Assembly (NCBI RefSeq): GCF_003583765.1
Contig: NZ_QXQA01000015.1
Coordinates: 62,001-126,000, forward strand
DNA from: Paenibacillus nanensis
GTDB lineage: Bacteria > Bacillota > Bacilli > Paenibacillales > Paenibacillaceae
Direction: 5' to 3'
Length of the DNA: 64,000 bases
The notes under the pieces were generated by a model. It had not been told where the DNA came from. It saw only the letters and a program-made list of their open reading frames with translations, and ran no database searches. Positions 32,682-41,792 of the stretch are shown here, piece after piece (position 1 is the first letter of the stretch; each line of letters begins with the position of its first letter). Position numbers and translations under genes: made by a program.

Positions 32682-34814
32682 TTAATCCAGCTTGAATTTG
32701 TCAACTATCGTTTTGAGCTGAGTGGCCAGCTTATTTAAATCTGCAGCCGAGTTGGAGATTTCCTCCATCGTCGCCAGCTGCTCTTCTGATATGGCAGTCA
32801 TTTCCTGCGTTTTGCCGGAGGAGACTTGCGAAATGTCAACGATATTCAGCATCGCGGCGGTTACCTCCTCCGTACCTGCCGAAATCTGCTCGGAGGAGGA
32901 GGAAATTTCTTGAATTTGCCCCGCTACTTGGTGAATGGAAGCGGCGATTCGTTCGAAAACAATACCCGCATCTTGAATGATAGAAGTGCCGGCCTTCACT
33001 TCGCGATAGCCTCCGTCCATCGCTTGAATCGCGTCCACGATTGACGCTCGAATGTTTCCGGTAATCGCAGCAATTTCTTCCGCCGACTTCTTGGACTGCT
33101 CCGCCAGCTTTTTCACCTCGCTTGCCACAACCGCAAAGCCTCTTCCGTGTTCCCCAGCCCGCGCAGCTTCAATGGAAGCGTTAAGCGAAAGGAGGTTCGT
33201 TTGCTGAGCAATTTCGCCGATCACTTCAATAATATTTTCGATTCTTTTGGACTGCTCGCCCAAGGAATGGATCATTTTTGAGGTTGCTTCCGTAGCCTCA
33301 TGGATCGTGTTCATTTGGCGAATTGCATGATCAATCGAGCTGCTGCCATTTCTCGCTTCTTGCTCGGCTGCAGCCGAATTTTCGGCAACATCGGAGGCGA
33401 ACTCGGCGATGCGCTGAATGCCGATTGACATCTCCTCCATCGCTCTGCCCGTTTCTTCGGCCCCTTTAAGCTGAGACTCCATACCAGTTGCAACTTGTTG
33501 AACCGCAGTTGCGTTTTCGGCGCTCATCGACACCGTCCCTTCCGCAGCAGCGCTTAGTTGTCCGGATGCGGATGCCACTTCCTCGGACACCTGGGCAGTC
33601 GTTCGAATCATCTCTCGCATCGATTGCGACATTTGATTAAACGACTCGCCGACTAATGCGAGTTCGTCTCTGGTTTCGAGCTTAACCTGTACCGTCAAGT
33701 CCCCCGCTGCCATAGTGGATGCCGCTTGAGCGAGGCTTGACACAACTTTCTTCACCGAATGAGAGAAAGCAATAAAGAGATAGGTCAATAGGAGAATGGT
33801 TGCAAGAAAAATAGCGATGTATAGCTCAATTTGTTGAATTAAATTTTTCTCTCGCGCCTCGAACAGCTCCGTGAGAATAATCATTTGTTTATCCATAACG
33901 GCGTAGACGGAATCGATCGCTCCATTCGAAACCGCTAAGTAGTCGCTGGAAGAAACGGTAACATCCTTCTCCGAAGAAAGCATCTTGGTGTGCAGCAGCT
34001 CCAAAAACTTATTAACAGCGAGATTCATCGCGTAGACATCATCTCGGATAGGCTCCGATTTGTCCTCGCCGACCAATCCTGCTTCCCTCATATTTTCATT
34101 CACGCTTTCAAAGGCGGTTTCGATCATTCCGACTTGAGGGAACAGCTGCTCCTTCTCGCTCGGAGCGAAGCTGCCTCTCGTCGCAGCGCCGACGCCCAAT
34201 GCGCGGGCTTTGCCCAATTGCTCCGCTAACTGCGGGAGATTATGAACAATGTTGTCAACCATATAGCTGCGCTCAAGGATGACGGCCAGCGTTACCTTGG
34301 ACTCGTCCGATGCATGGCGAATGAAGGTCATGATATCTTCGATCAAGGCGACATGTGTCTCATAATTTTGAGGTGACGTGAAGGTACTCACGCCTTTTTT
34401 GATGCTTGTCCACTGTTCGTTCAGTTCTTCAAGGTCCTCCGGATTGCAAAAACGAGACGCGTATCCCGCTGAAGCTAATTCGATTGCCTCCAAAAATGCA
34501 TCGGCTTCCGCCTGTACCGCAGTCAATTGCTCTTGAGCGGCTTCATTGCCGCTAATTACCTGGTTAGCAATGGCCCGGTGTTTTTGGACGCTGCTCATAA
34601 ATCCAGTAATTTCATGTATGTACGCAAGACCGTCCTTACGGGCTTTCGCGTCCTTTATTTCCGCCGCGTCTCCGCTTAGCACCATGAAACCGAATGTGCT
34701 TAATGAAGCAAGGATAATCACGCCGATTACCAAAAATTTCTGCGTGTACTTCAACGCGTTAAGTAACCGAGACGCCGGTCTTAGGATGGCAAAAGCCACT
34801 TTTTTCATGTTCAT
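32682..34814 (-). CDS. Methyl-accepting chemotaxis protein
   Basis: 710 residues. Transmembrane helices lie at about 28-48 and 333-353, enclosing a mainly helical outside sensing domain of nearly 290 residues (nitrate-sensor-like, low certainty). A HAMP linker (about 354-406) leads to the cytoplasmic signalling coiled coil, with the conserved hairpin tip EIAQQTNLLSLNASIEAARA and GRGFAVVASEVKKLAEQS. The ligand is unknown. ATG 34814 has AGGAGG eight bases upstream. Monocistronic with its own terminator. Confidence 0.92.
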   Translation of the reverse strand: MNMKKVAFAILRPASRLLNALKYTQKFLVIGVIILASLSTFGFMVLSGDAAEIKDAKARKDGLAYIHEITGFMSSVQKHRAIANQVISGNEAAQEQLTAVQAEADAFLEAIELASAGYASRFCNPEDLEELNEQWTSIKKGVSTFTSPQNYETHVALIEDIMTFIRHASDESKVTLAVILERSYMVDNIVHNLPQLAEQLGKARALGVGAATRGSFAPSEKEQLFPQVGMIETAFESVNENMREAGLVGEDKSEPIRDDVYAMNLAVNKFLELLHTKMLSSEKDVTVSSSDYLAVSNGAIDSVYAVMDKQMIILTELFEAREKNLIQQIELYIAIFLATILLLTYLFIAFSHSVKKVVSSLAQAASTMAAGDLTVQVKLETRDELALVGESFNQMSQSMREMIRTTAQVSEEVASASGQLSAAAEGTVSMSAENATAVQQVATGMESQLKGAEETGRAMEEMSIGIQRIAEFASDVAENSAAAEQEARNGSSSIDHAIRQMNTIHEATEATSKMIHSLGEQSKRIENIIEVIGEIAQQTNLLSLNASIEAARAGEHGRGFAVVASEVKKLAEQSKKSAEEIAAITGNIRASIVDAIQAMDGGYREVKAGTSIIQDAGIVFERIAASIHQVAGQIQEISSSSEQISAGTEEVTAAMLNIVDISQVSSGKTQEMTAISEEQLATMEEISNSAADLNKLATQLKTIVDKFKLD

Positions 34815-34910
34815 GCATTCTTCCTCCTGATGACTGAAATATTCGGCTTTTTCTTTATCGGATCGAAAGCATAGATCGATAAGATTTTTCTACACAAACT
34901 TTTAAGATTT

Positions 34911-34950
34911 AAAAAAAAGAAACCCGCGTCATTAGTGAGACGCGGGTTTC
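34911..34950 (-). terminator. Terminator of the MATE exporter gene
   Basis: Perfect 12-base arms GAAACCCGCGTC and GACGCGGGTTTC (34919-34930, 34939-34950), then eight T on the minus strand. Confidence 0.9.
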
Positions 34951-34967
34951 TCGGCGATTTGCAAATC

Positions 34968-36350
34968 TCATGCTTCTAATCGAATACCGCTTGCGGAAAC
35001 GTTCCCCTCCGACATCTCGCCAGCTGCTTCACGCAGCTTCTTGCGTCCCCGCCACCGGATCAGGGCCAGCGTCCCGCGAACATATTCGTCCAGGATCATC
35101 GCAATATAGATGCCGGTCAGCCCCCAGCCGAGTCCGATGCCGAGCCAATACGAGACCCCTGAGGCGATAATTGAAAGCGAGCCAAGCGAAATCCACATGG
35201 TAAACCGGGTATCCCCGACAGCATTCAAGGCATTCTGAATCGCCATATTAAGCATTTTGCCGGGCTGAAGCAAAATATTGAGGCCAAGCAAGGATACGCC
35301 GAACGCAATGATGGCTTCGTCCTTTGTGAACAGTCCCAAAACCGGTTTACCGATCATATAAATAATCGCGGCATTGACGATAACGATGCTAAGACCGATC
35401 CCGAGCGCGCGATACGCCGTTTTGTAAGCCTCACGCATTCGCCCTGCTCCGAACAGATGGGCAATTTGGATCTGAAGCGCGAGAGCGATCGAATAACCAA
35501 GCATGAAACAGAAGGATTCCAATGTGTTCATATACGTGCGGGCCGCAAGCTCGGAAGATCCGATCATTGCGATGTACGCGTAGATTGCCATCTGAGAAAA
35601 TACCCAGCAGGACATATTCACCCCAAGCGGCCAGCCGATGCGCATAATTTCACCGAACAATCCCCGGTCGAATTGCTTCAGGTCGCGGAGCCGGATAGGA
35701 CGCACGAACGCGTGCAGGAACATAAACAGCAGCACGAGCACCGCTAACAGCCGGCTGATGACGGTCGATAAAGCGACCCCTTTCAAGCCCCATTCCGGAA
35801 AACCAAGCTCCCCAAAAATAAACCCGTAATTCATTACGACGTGCACAACGTTCATCCCGATCGCTATAAACATCGGCCCCTTCGTGTTGCCGGTATTGCG
35901 AATAGCCGTGCTGAGCGCTGACATGACCGCTACTAGCACCATTCCCCCGCCAACGATGGAGACATACGTCTCGGCGAGCGGAAGAAGCTCATCCGGCAGC
36001 TGCAGCCAAGACGAAATCTGCTTCGGGAACAGATAGAGCACAACGCTGAGCGCAAGACCAATGGTACAGCTGACCGTCAGCGACATGATGCCGATCGTTC
36101 TGGCGTCTTCGCTTTTCCGGGCGCCAAGCTTCTGCGCGATGAGAATGCCCGCTCCGCTCGCCACCGTTACGAACAGCGTCGTGACGGCCGAAAATAATTG
36201 ATTTGAAAATCCAACCACCGCAACTGCGTCGTCGGATATGCGGCTGACCATCAGCGTATCCGCGGCTCCCAGCAAAAACTGCAGAAACAACTCGATAAAT
36301 ATAGGCCATGCAAGCGCCCATAGCGTCAGCTTTTTAGCTTTTTCTGTCAA
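34968..36350 (-). CDS. MATE-family multidrug/metabolite exporter
   Basis: 460 residues with 12 predicted membrane helices and MATE features (WPIFIELFLQFLLGAADTLM; GSGIL-like ASGAGILIAQKLGA; FINAAIIYMIGKP region). It uses an ion gradient to export compounds; substrate unknown. TTG 36350 is chosen (MTEKAKKLTLWALAWPIF) since GGAGGATG lies about nine bases upstream; the ATG at 36410 has no site. It is divergent from an AraC-type regulator at 36491. Confidence 0.88.
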   Translation of the reverse strand: MTEKAKKLTLWALAWPIFIELFLQFLLGAADTLMVSRISDDAVAVVGFSNQLFSAVTTLFVTVASGAGILIAQKLGARKSEDARTIGIMSLTVSCTIGLALSVVLYLFPKQISSWLQLPDELLPLAETYVSIVGGGMVLVAVMSALSTAIRNTGNTKGPMFIAIGMNVVHVVMNYGFIFGELGFPEWGLKGVALSTVISRLLAVLVLLFMFLHAFVRPIRLRDLKQFDRGLFGEIMRIGWPLGVNMSCWVFSQMAIYAYIAMIGSSELAARTYMNTLESFCFMLGYSIALALQIQIAHLFGAGRMREAYKTAYRALGIGLSIVIVNAAIIYMIGKPVLGLFTKDEAIIAFGVSLLGLNILLQPGKMLNMAIQNALNAVGDTRFTMWISLGSLSIIASGVSYWLGIGLGWGLTGIYIAMILDEYVRGTLALIRWRGRKKLREAAGEMSEGNVSASGIRLEA

Positions 36351-36490
36351 GTTCCCATCCTCCAATGCATGAATGCGCACGGCTGCCGTCCGCTCTATTT
36401 CTTCTTGCATTATAGATGGTATACTGAAAAAGTTGGTTCAATTTTTCAACCGAAACTTTCAACATATAAACCTGTCGTGGAGGGATTGTC

Positions 36491-37375
36491 TTGAGCCTGA
36501 TCGAGTTAACGATACCGCCGCTCCCCCATTACATAATCGGCGGTCACTATACGATGCCTCCCGGGCACCGTCATCCCAGCCGGAAAGCGATTGGCGTCTT
36601 CGATTTGATCGTCGTCATGAAAGGCTGCCTGTACATGGGAGAGGAAGACCGGCAATACGAGGTTCGCGCAGGTCACATGCTCATTCTGAGGCCGGATGCG
36701 GAGCATTATTCGACGAGAGCATGCGAGGAGGATACGGAGTATTATTGGGCTCACTTTCGCACGTTGGGCGACTGGGTCTGCGTCGAGACTCCTCTGACGC
36801 CCATGCAGCTGAGCGACTCGGCGGAGCCGATCCCGGCTGCCGAACAATTCGCTCCGCGAACGTTCGTGAAGCGGCTGCCGCAATTCGCCAAACCGGCCAA
36901 CCTGACGCTGCTGGAAAGCAAGCTTATCCAACTCGCGCAGATGAGCATCAACGACCATATACATGGCGTGCGATGGAAGCAGCAGCTTGTCTTTCAGGAG
37001 GTTGTCGATTTGATCTCCGCCTCCGTCGAGGCCCGTTCGCCGACGCCTGCGCTTGCATGCGCGGAGAAAGCCGCATCGTATTTACGCCAGCATTACCGGG
37101 AGGACATTACAGCGCAGTCGCTTGGTGAAAGCATCAACTTTCACCCCGTCTACATCGCCCGCTGCATGAAGCGCGAATTCGGCTGCTCGCCGTTCGATTA
37201 TTTGCTGCGCTTCCGCATCCAACAAGCGAAGATGCTGCTTCTGCAGACGGACCTGTCCATCTCGCGCGTCGCCGAAGAAGTGGGCTTCAATCAATCGGCC
37301 TACTTCGCAACCTGCTTTACCCGTTATGAGGGGATGTCGCCGCGCCAGTACCGTCAGCGTTTTACGGCAAGCTGA
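36491..37375 (+). CDS. AraC-family transcriptional regulator
   Basis: 294 residues. The N-terminal part is a cupin sensor (GGHYTMPPGHRHPSRKAIGV, RAGHMLILRPDAEHYST). The C-terminal 100 residues hold the two helix-turn-helix units (LGESINFHPVYIARCMKREFG; RVAEEVGFNQSAYFATCFTR). Start TTG 36491, six bases after GGAGGG. Divergent from the MATE exporter, its likely target, and followed by a good terminator. Confidence 0.9.
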   Translation: MSLIELTIPPLPHYIIGGHYTMPPGHRHPSRKAIGVFDLIVVMKGCLYMGEEDRQYEVRAGHMLILRPDAEHYSTRACEEDTEYYWAHFRTLGDWVCVETPLTPMQLSDSAEPIPAAEQFAPRTFVKRLPQFAKPANLTLLESKLIQLAQMSINDHIHGVRWKQQLVFQEVVDLISASVEARSPTPALACAEKAASYLRQHYREDITAQSLGESINFHPVYIARCMKREFGCSPFDYLLRFRIQQAKMLLLQTDLSISRVAEEVGFNQSAYFATCFTRYEGMSPRQYRQRFTAS

Positions 37376-37443
37376 TAGATGAAGCGCGAACAGCACCTAT
37401 TCTCGATGCAATCGTTGAGCATCATCAATTACGCAAAAATAAT

Positions 37444-37476
37444 GGAGTCCGGCATTGTTCCGGACTCCTTTTATTT
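37444..37476 (+). terminator. Terminator of the AraC gene
   Basis: Nine-base arms GGAGTCCGG and CCGGACTCC (37444-37452, 37460-37468) followed by TTTTATTT. The rest of 37376-37540 shows no gene. Confidence 0.88.
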
Positions 37477-37540
37477 GCAGGCTGCAGATTAAAATCGGAA
37501 AACGAATACATAATTTTCATTATGTTAACTTGAAAAAGAT

Positions 37541-38116
37541 TCATCCAATAGGCCATAATCTCGTCACTTCTATTAAACCGAGCTCGTTATCAAATTGCAT
37601 TTTATATATATCGGGTTTCGTTGTTTGATTCAGAAACTCCCAGCCGTAATCCGAGCAGAAATGGTTCATCATGAGCGTCATGACATTGCCGTGCGTGCCG
37701 ATCGCAATCTTTTCGCCTTGATTTTCATGCAGGATTTTCATGAGGACGGCGACAGCCCGTGCTTGGCAAGCCTTGTTCGATTCTCCTCCCGGCAATGAGA
37801 AATCAAAATCCAAGAAGCTTTGTTCGAATGCCTTCATAAAGTCGTCATCCCTCATGGGGGCATGATCGTCCCCGAAGTGCCTTTCTCGAAGCTCCTCATA
37901 GGTTTCAATCTCGACGTTTAAATGCTTCGCTAACCCTTCAAGCGTTAAGACAGCTCTCGTATAAGGACTCGAAATGATCGCCTCGATCCCTTCATCCTTC
38001 AGTATTTCTGTTACCTTTTGAGCGTCCAGCATTCCTTTTGGCGTTAATCCTCTTGTCCGTTCAGTCCCTTCAGAGTAGGGAGATTCGCCGTGGCGTACCA
38101 TGTAGATCGTTTTCAA
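37541..38116 (-). CDS. Histidine phosphatase-family protein
   Basis: 191 residues. The phosphohistidine motif is MVRHGES at the start, with SSPYTRAVLTLEGLAKHL, the mid-protein Glu in ELRERHFGDD, and the second catalytic His in GTHGNVMTLMMNHF. This is the broad phosphoglycerate-mutase/PhoE-like family; the substrate cannot be read. Start TTG 38116 (KTIYMVRHGES), nine bases after AAGGAG; the ATG 38152 frame has no site. Confidence 0.85.
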   Translation of the reverse strand: MKTIYMVRHGESPYSEGTERTRGLTPKGMLDAQKVTEILKDEGIEAIISSPYTRAVLTLEGLAKHLNVEIETYEELRERHFGDDHAPMRDDDFMKAFEQSFLDFDFSLPGGESNKACQARAVAVLMKILHENQGEKIAIGTHGNVMTLMMNHFCSDYGWEFLNQTTKPDIYKMQFDNELGLIEVTRLWPIG

Positions 38117-38182
38117 TTCACAAGTCTCCTTGCATTGTGGACTTGACTTCACCTCTTTAGACGCTGCGCAATGGAAAAAGTT

Positions 38183-38836
38183 TCAAGCAAACGACAGCCG
38201 GTCTAACTCTTTCAAGACGTCCTGCGGTTCCGCCCTCCTCATAAAATCCGGATCTACCGACGCGTATCGGACGATCCCCTCTTGATCGATGATGTAAGTC
38301 GCCGGAACAGGCAGCACCCATCGCTCCGATTGATTGAATTCCGTCAGGTCGAGCCTAAATTCTTGGGTAAAGGTCATTTGCAGGTAATCCGGCAATTCAA
38401 ATAATAGGTTATAGCTTTCAGCCGCGCGCCCGTTCGAATCGCTGAGCACGTGATAGGCAAGTCCTTCTTTTTCAGCTTGCGAAAGGGTATGATCCGGGCT
38501 TTGAGGAGAGACGGCGATGAGCTGGCAGCCGCGGTCATGAAAGTCCTGCAGCAGATTTTGAAAGGCTCGAAGCTGAATATTACAGTACGGACACCAAGCT
38601 CCCCGGTAGAAGATCAAAATAACGGGACCTTTTCGAAGCTCGTCGTGCAGAGTGACGGATTTCCCGAGTGCGTTTGGTAACGAAAAATGAGGCGCTATAT
38701 CCCCCGCCTTTAAACCAAACCCGCTACTTGCCTTCTGCTCCTCGATATGCCGAAAAACATTCGTTTGCCCCTTTTCAGACACGCGCGCTGTAAAAGACTT
38801 TTTCGCCTCTTCTAACTGTTTATAGATGGCCATCAT
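38183..38836 (-). CDS. Peroxiredoxin-like (AhpC/TSA) thiol protein
   Basis: 217 residues. A thioredoxin-fold redox domain carries FYRGAWCPYCNIQLRAF, with a CxxC pair, followed by IAVSPQSPDHT and PVPATYIIDQEGIVRYASV. Members reduce peroxides or act as thiol oxidoreductases. Two ATGs in a row (38836, 38833) follow GGGGAGAG; the first is used. A TetR-family regulator is divergent, and a perfect palindrome lies between the two genes just upstream of this start. Confidence 0.85.
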   Translation of the reverse strand: MMAIYKQLEEAKKSFTARVSEKGQTNVFRHIEEQKASSGFGLKAGDIAPHFSLPNALGKSVTLHDELRKGPVILIFYRGAWCPYCNIQLRAFQNLLQDFHDRGCQLIAVSPQSPDHTLSQAEKEGLAYHVLSDSNGRAAESYNLLFELPDYLQMTFTQEFRLDLTEFNQSERWVLPVPATYIIDQEGIVRYASVDPDFMRRAEPQDVLKELDRLSFA

Positions 38837-38851
38837 GCATCTCTCCCCACA

Positions 38852-38903
38852 AAAAGATACCTTTCGGTATCTTTTATCATACCAGATATCCAACATATGG
38901 CAA
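38852..38903 (-). promoter_or_regulatory. Peroxiredoxin promoter and TetR operator
   Basis: On the minus strand: -35 TTGCCA (38903-38898), 16 bases, -10 TATGAT (38881-38876). Directly downstream, 10-base perfect arms, AAAAGATACC and its complement, surround TTTC (38852-38875). The position over the start site suits repression by the divergent TetR protein. A TATAAT at about 38932 facing right may serve tetR. Confidence 0.75.
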
Positions 38904-38963
38904 CCATTACTTGAAAATCTTGTTATAATGAGAAAGCAAACAAACGTGAAAAAGGAGACCTCT

Positions 38964-39560
38964 ATGAAAAAAGGGGAACGAACCAAGCAGCATATCATCG
39001 AAAAATCGGCCGAGCTCTTTAATCGCCAAGGCTACTCCGGCTCGTCGATGAATGATATTATTGCCGCCACCGGCATTAAAAAAGGCGGCTTGTACCGCCA
39101 TTTCGGAAGCAAAGAGGAAATCGCGTTAGAAGGCTTCGATTACGCGGCCGGAATTGTCGGCTCCGCTTTTACTCGCGCAGTCGAACAGGAAGAATCCGCA
39201 TCCGGACGATTGCTAGCCTTTTTTAAAGTATACGAGGATGTAGTTCATCATCCCCCGTTTCCAGGCGGATGTCCTCTGCAGAATACGGCCGTGGAATGCG
39301 ACGACACGAATCCGGAGCTGCGTCAAAGAGCGTATCGGAGCATGACGGGAGCGCTGGATTGGATGAAGCGGATCATTCAGGAAGGCATACATTCGGGCGA
39401 GTTCGGAAGGGATGTGGACGCGGACTCGTTAGCTTCTTTTGCCTTGTCTTTATTGGAGGGCGGAATCATGTTAAGTAAGCTAGAGGGGGACAACAGGCAT
39501 ATGCGGATGAACACCGCTACCTTCTCCTCCTATTTGCGGCAGTTCTGCAGTCGCCAATAA
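38964..39560 (+). CDS. TetR-family transcriptional regulator
   Basis: 198 residues. N-terminal helix-turn-helix: IIEKSAELFNRQGYSGSSMN, then DIIAATGIKKGGLYRHFGSK. The C-terminal ligand domain resembles the YxaF/LmrA group (PPFPGGCPLQNTAVECDDTN). It contains Cys residues in that segment but a redox role is unproven. ATG 38964 follows AAAGGAG; the frame back to 38826 has no site. It probably represses the divergent peroxiredoxin gene and itself. Confidence 0.9.
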   Translation: MKKGERTKQHIIEKSAELFNRQGYSGSSMNDIIAATGIKKGGLYRHFGSKEEIALEGFDYAAGIVGSAFTRAVEQEESASGRLLAFFKVYEDVVHHPPFPGGCPLQNTAVECDDTNPELRQRAYRSMTGALDWMKRIIQEGIHSGEFGRDVDADSLASFALSLLEGGIMLSKLEGDNRHMRMNTATFSSYLRQFCSRQ

Positions 39561-39590
39561 GGAGCCGCGCGGCGGGCGCGGCTCCTTATC
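39559..39590 (+). terminator. GC-rich hairpin after tetR
   Basis: Perfect 12-base arms AAGGAGCCGCGC and GCGCGGCTCCTT around GGCGG, overlapping the tetR stop codon. No T-run follows, so its terminator activity is uncertain. Confidence 0.5.
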
Positions 39591-39617
39591 GTGCAGTTCA
39601 CGTAGAATTTACTTTGC

Positions 39618-39926
39618 TTATCCCTCGGTCAGGTCAGCCCGCAACTCACTCGCAACTTCAATCATTTTAGGAATAACGGCTTCGTTCGACACGGCTACGT
39701 ATACGTCCCCCATATAATGGCGGAAAGGAATCTTTAGCTCCCCGTAGCTCCACATGAAGAAATCGCCGTCGATCGTCATCGTCGTGCCGTTCCCCGTTAC
39801 GGTAAACACCGGAGAATACATAAAATCAGGCTTGGATTCAAAATAAGCTTTGCACTCCTCTAGGGAGATGGCCTTCTCTAACAAATGTTCTTGAAATTCC
39901 CGCGTAATGCGATAGCGTTGACTCAT
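39618..39926 (-). CDS. Small protein of unknown function
   Basis: 102 residues, no signal peptide or membrane helix. It begins MSQRYRITREFQEHLLEKAI and has a beta-rich middle (YSPVFTVTGNGTTMTIDGDF). No family recognised. The ATG follows GGAGG at nine or so bases. A short solitary gene between tetR and dedA. Confidence 0.72.
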   Translation of the reverse strand: MSQRYRITREFQEHLLEKAISLEECKAYFESKPDFMYSPVFTVTGNGTTMTIDGDFFMWSYGELKIPFRHYMGDVYVAVSNEAVIPKMIEVASELRADLTEG

Positions 39927-40021
39927 TGAGCTGCCTCCAATATAACGTTCTCCACATAGCTCCCCTAATTAAACAAAAAATACGGACGCCAGTCAAATTG
40001 CCGCTATATGCCGAACCCGGA

Positions 40022-40642
40022 TTAATGCCCGTTATTTTTGACCAGCCGTTTGCGAATATAGAGAAATCCTATTGCCGCCATGCACATCGCCAATAGTACG
40101 TAAACGATGTTCGAATAGATATCCATATAGTGAACGATCGTATCCCAAGAGCTGCCGACGGCGGCGCCGACGTAAACAAGGGCGATGTTCCAAATGAGCG
40201 ACCCTATTGTCGTGAGGATAAAGAACGGAAGCAGATTCATTTTTGCGCTGCCCGCCGGGATGGAAATCAAGCTGCGGACGAGCGGGATCAGCCTGCCTAA
40301 GAACACAGCCCACGCCCCGTATTTGTCGAACCAAGCCTGCGCTTTCTGAATATCCTCCGGCTTTAGGCGCAGCACTTTCCCGTAACGAACCACAATGGAT
40401 TCCAGTCGTTCCGCCGACAGCAGTCTGCCGATGCCATATAAACAAATCGCTCCGATAACCGAGCCGGCGGTCGCAAATAAGATAACGCCCCATATCGTCA
40501 AATCGGTCGTTGTCGTCATAAATCCGCCAAAGGTTAAAATTACCTCCGAAGGAATAGGCGGGAATAAATTTTCCAAAGCAATCAGCAATAAAATTCCGAG
40601 GTAACCGTAAGCATCCATAATTTCCGTAATCCATTGTTCCAT
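40022..40642 (-). CDS. DedA-family membrane protein
   Basis: 206 residues, about five or six membrane segments. DedA signatures: LIALENLFPPIPSEVILTFG near the N-terminus and FLGRLIPLVRSLISIPAGSA in the middle. DedA proteins take part in membrane lipid homeostasis, including undecaprenyl-phosphate or phospholipid flipping. The ATG follows GGAGGAG at about seven bases. It is on the same strand as the PadR pair and 24 bases from it, so it may be in that operon. Confidence 0.92.
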   Translation of the reverse strand: MEQWITEIMDAYGYLGILLLIALENLFPPIPSEVILTFGGFMTTTTDLTIWGVILFATAGSVIGAICLYGIGRLLSAERLESIVVRYGKVLRLKPEDIQKAQAWFDKYGAWAVFLGRLIPLVRSLISIPAGSAKMNLLPFFILTTIGSLIWNIALVYVGAAVGSSWDTIVHYMDIYSNIVYVLLAMCMAAIGFLYIRKRLVKNNGH

Positions 40643-40665
40643 TTTTAACTCCTCCGCTTATTATT

Positions 40666-41310
40666 TTATAAAAAGAAGTTTTTAAGCTTCTGGTACAGAA
40701 ACCGATCGAACACTTTATAGCATACGAACAAAGCTCCTAAGCATAGCCCGTATACGGTGAGCACGGTTGTGGCGATCGCCATAGGCAGCGAAAGCGATTC
40801 GATGTAATGACCGGCAACGGTCAATACGATGGCCGCCGCCAGCATCAGAAACGCATATCCCAGCAAATAGTGATGACCATGCGTTTCGAACGGCGCCGTA
40901 TGTTTGGACATGGTAAGAAATTCTTTAATCTTGAATTGGTTTATCGCTTCCTTGGCCGCTTCCTCGCTTGTCATTCCTCGTTGTTCGAGGTCTGCTGCGT
41001 AATCCTCCAAATAATTGCGGAGCTCCAGTTTGTCCTCCCCGCTTATTGCCAATTGCTCCACATATGCGCCAATATCGTGCTGCTTCTGATAGACGCTGTT
41101 CAGCCGAATATGTCCGACATAGTTAAAGCCGCACCATAGAGTCGCTACAGCGAATGAAACATAATACATAATGGAAAGCCACAGTTGATCTTCGGGGTTC
41201 CAATATTCATCGATAGAAAAGGTCACGGCGCAAATGGCGATAGACAGCAGCAGCAATATTCCGTATCTTAGCTCCGCGAAGCTGAAAATTTTACGTATCA
41301 AAATGTTCAT
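40666..41310 (-). CDS. Permease-prefix-type membrane protein partner of PadR
   Basis: 214 residues with about four membrane helices and a central cytoplasmic segment of about 65 residues (LEDYAADLEQRGMTSEEAAK) that resembles the permease prefix/DUF1700-like modules often encoded after PadR genes. No transporter domain is present. Function unknown. It starts 12 bases after padR ends, clearly an operon. Confidence 0.75.
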   Translation of the reverse strand: MNILIRKIFSFAELRYGILLLLSIAICAVTFSIDEYWNPEDQLWLSIMYYVSFAVATLWCGFNYVGHIRLNSVYQKQHDIGAYVEQLAISGEDKLELRNYLEDYAADLEQRGMTSEEAAKEAINQFKIKEFLTMSKHTAPFETHGHHYLLGYAFLMLAAAIVLTVAGHYIESLSLPMAIATTVLTVYGLCLGALFVCYKVFDRFLYQKLKNFFL

Positions 41311-41322
41311 GTTTTCTCCTCC

Positions 41323-41646
41323 CTAAATGAATCGGTTCACGATTTCGGCCGTATTCTTCCAGTCGGCCACAACTTGCTGCAGAAGCTCGCGGCCGCTATC
41401 CGTCATCGTATAATATTTGCGCCGCCCTCCGTGGCTTTGATCTCCCCAATAGGCGGATACCGCCCCTTGCTTCTCCAAACGTTTCAACGATAGATACAAT
41501 GTCGCTTCCTGGATCTCAAATCTCCCGTCCGTTCGTTCTTTAATGGCTTTCGAAATCTCATAACCATAGTTATCGCTGTCCTTCAGCACGGACAAAATAA
41601 GAAGATCTATCGTTCCTTTCAGCATCTCCGCATTCAATGTCTTCAC
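41323..41646 (-). CDS. PadR-family transcriptional regulator
   Basis: 107 residues, compact subfamily: EMLKGTIDLLILSVL, then DNYGYEISKAI, EATLYLSLKRLEKQGAVSAY and GGRRKYYTMTDSGRELL. The start is uncertain: GTG 41646 or TTG 41637; the latter is better spaced from GGGGTG. A promoter with an inverted repeat upstream suggests self-repression of the padR-membrane protein operon. Confidence 0.9.
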   Translation of the reverse strand: MKTLNAEMLKGTIDLLILSVLKDSDNYGYEISKAIKERTDGRFEIQEATLYLSLKRLEKQGAVSAYWGDQSHGGRRKYYTMTDSGRELLQQVVADWKNTAEIVNRFI

Positions 41647-41673
41647 CCCAAAATGAATTACTAAATAATATTG

Positions 41674-41713
41674 AGTACATGGTTATCATAAACCAAAGTA
41701 CTTAACATTGCAA
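41674..41713 (-). promoter_or_regulatory. padR promoter with inverted repeat
   Basis: On the minus strand: -35 TTGCAA (41713-41708), 17 bases, -10 TATGAT (41690-41685). The half-sites AGTAC-ATGGTT and its partner AACCAA-AGTACT (41674-41702) flank and overlap the -10 with one base of asymmetry. Confidence 0.62.
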
Positions 41714-41742
41714 TATACTTTTCATTGTGAAGCATTTATAAA

Positions 41743-41778
41743 TAAAAAAGAAGGCCGGCTGCCTTGCAACCGGCCTTC
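41743..41778 (-). terminator. Terminator of the giant exported protein gene
   Basis: Arms GAAGGCCGG and CCGGCCTTC (41750-41758, 41770-41778), 11-base loop, T-run on the minus strand. Confidence 0.88.
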
Positions 41779-41792
41779 CAAAAACGATTTTA

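Noticed and set aside
38826..38963. Longer N-terminus for TetR and for the peroxiredoxin (to 38998)
   Set aside because: The extensions cross each other and the shared operator and have no ribosome-binding sites; both internal starts do.
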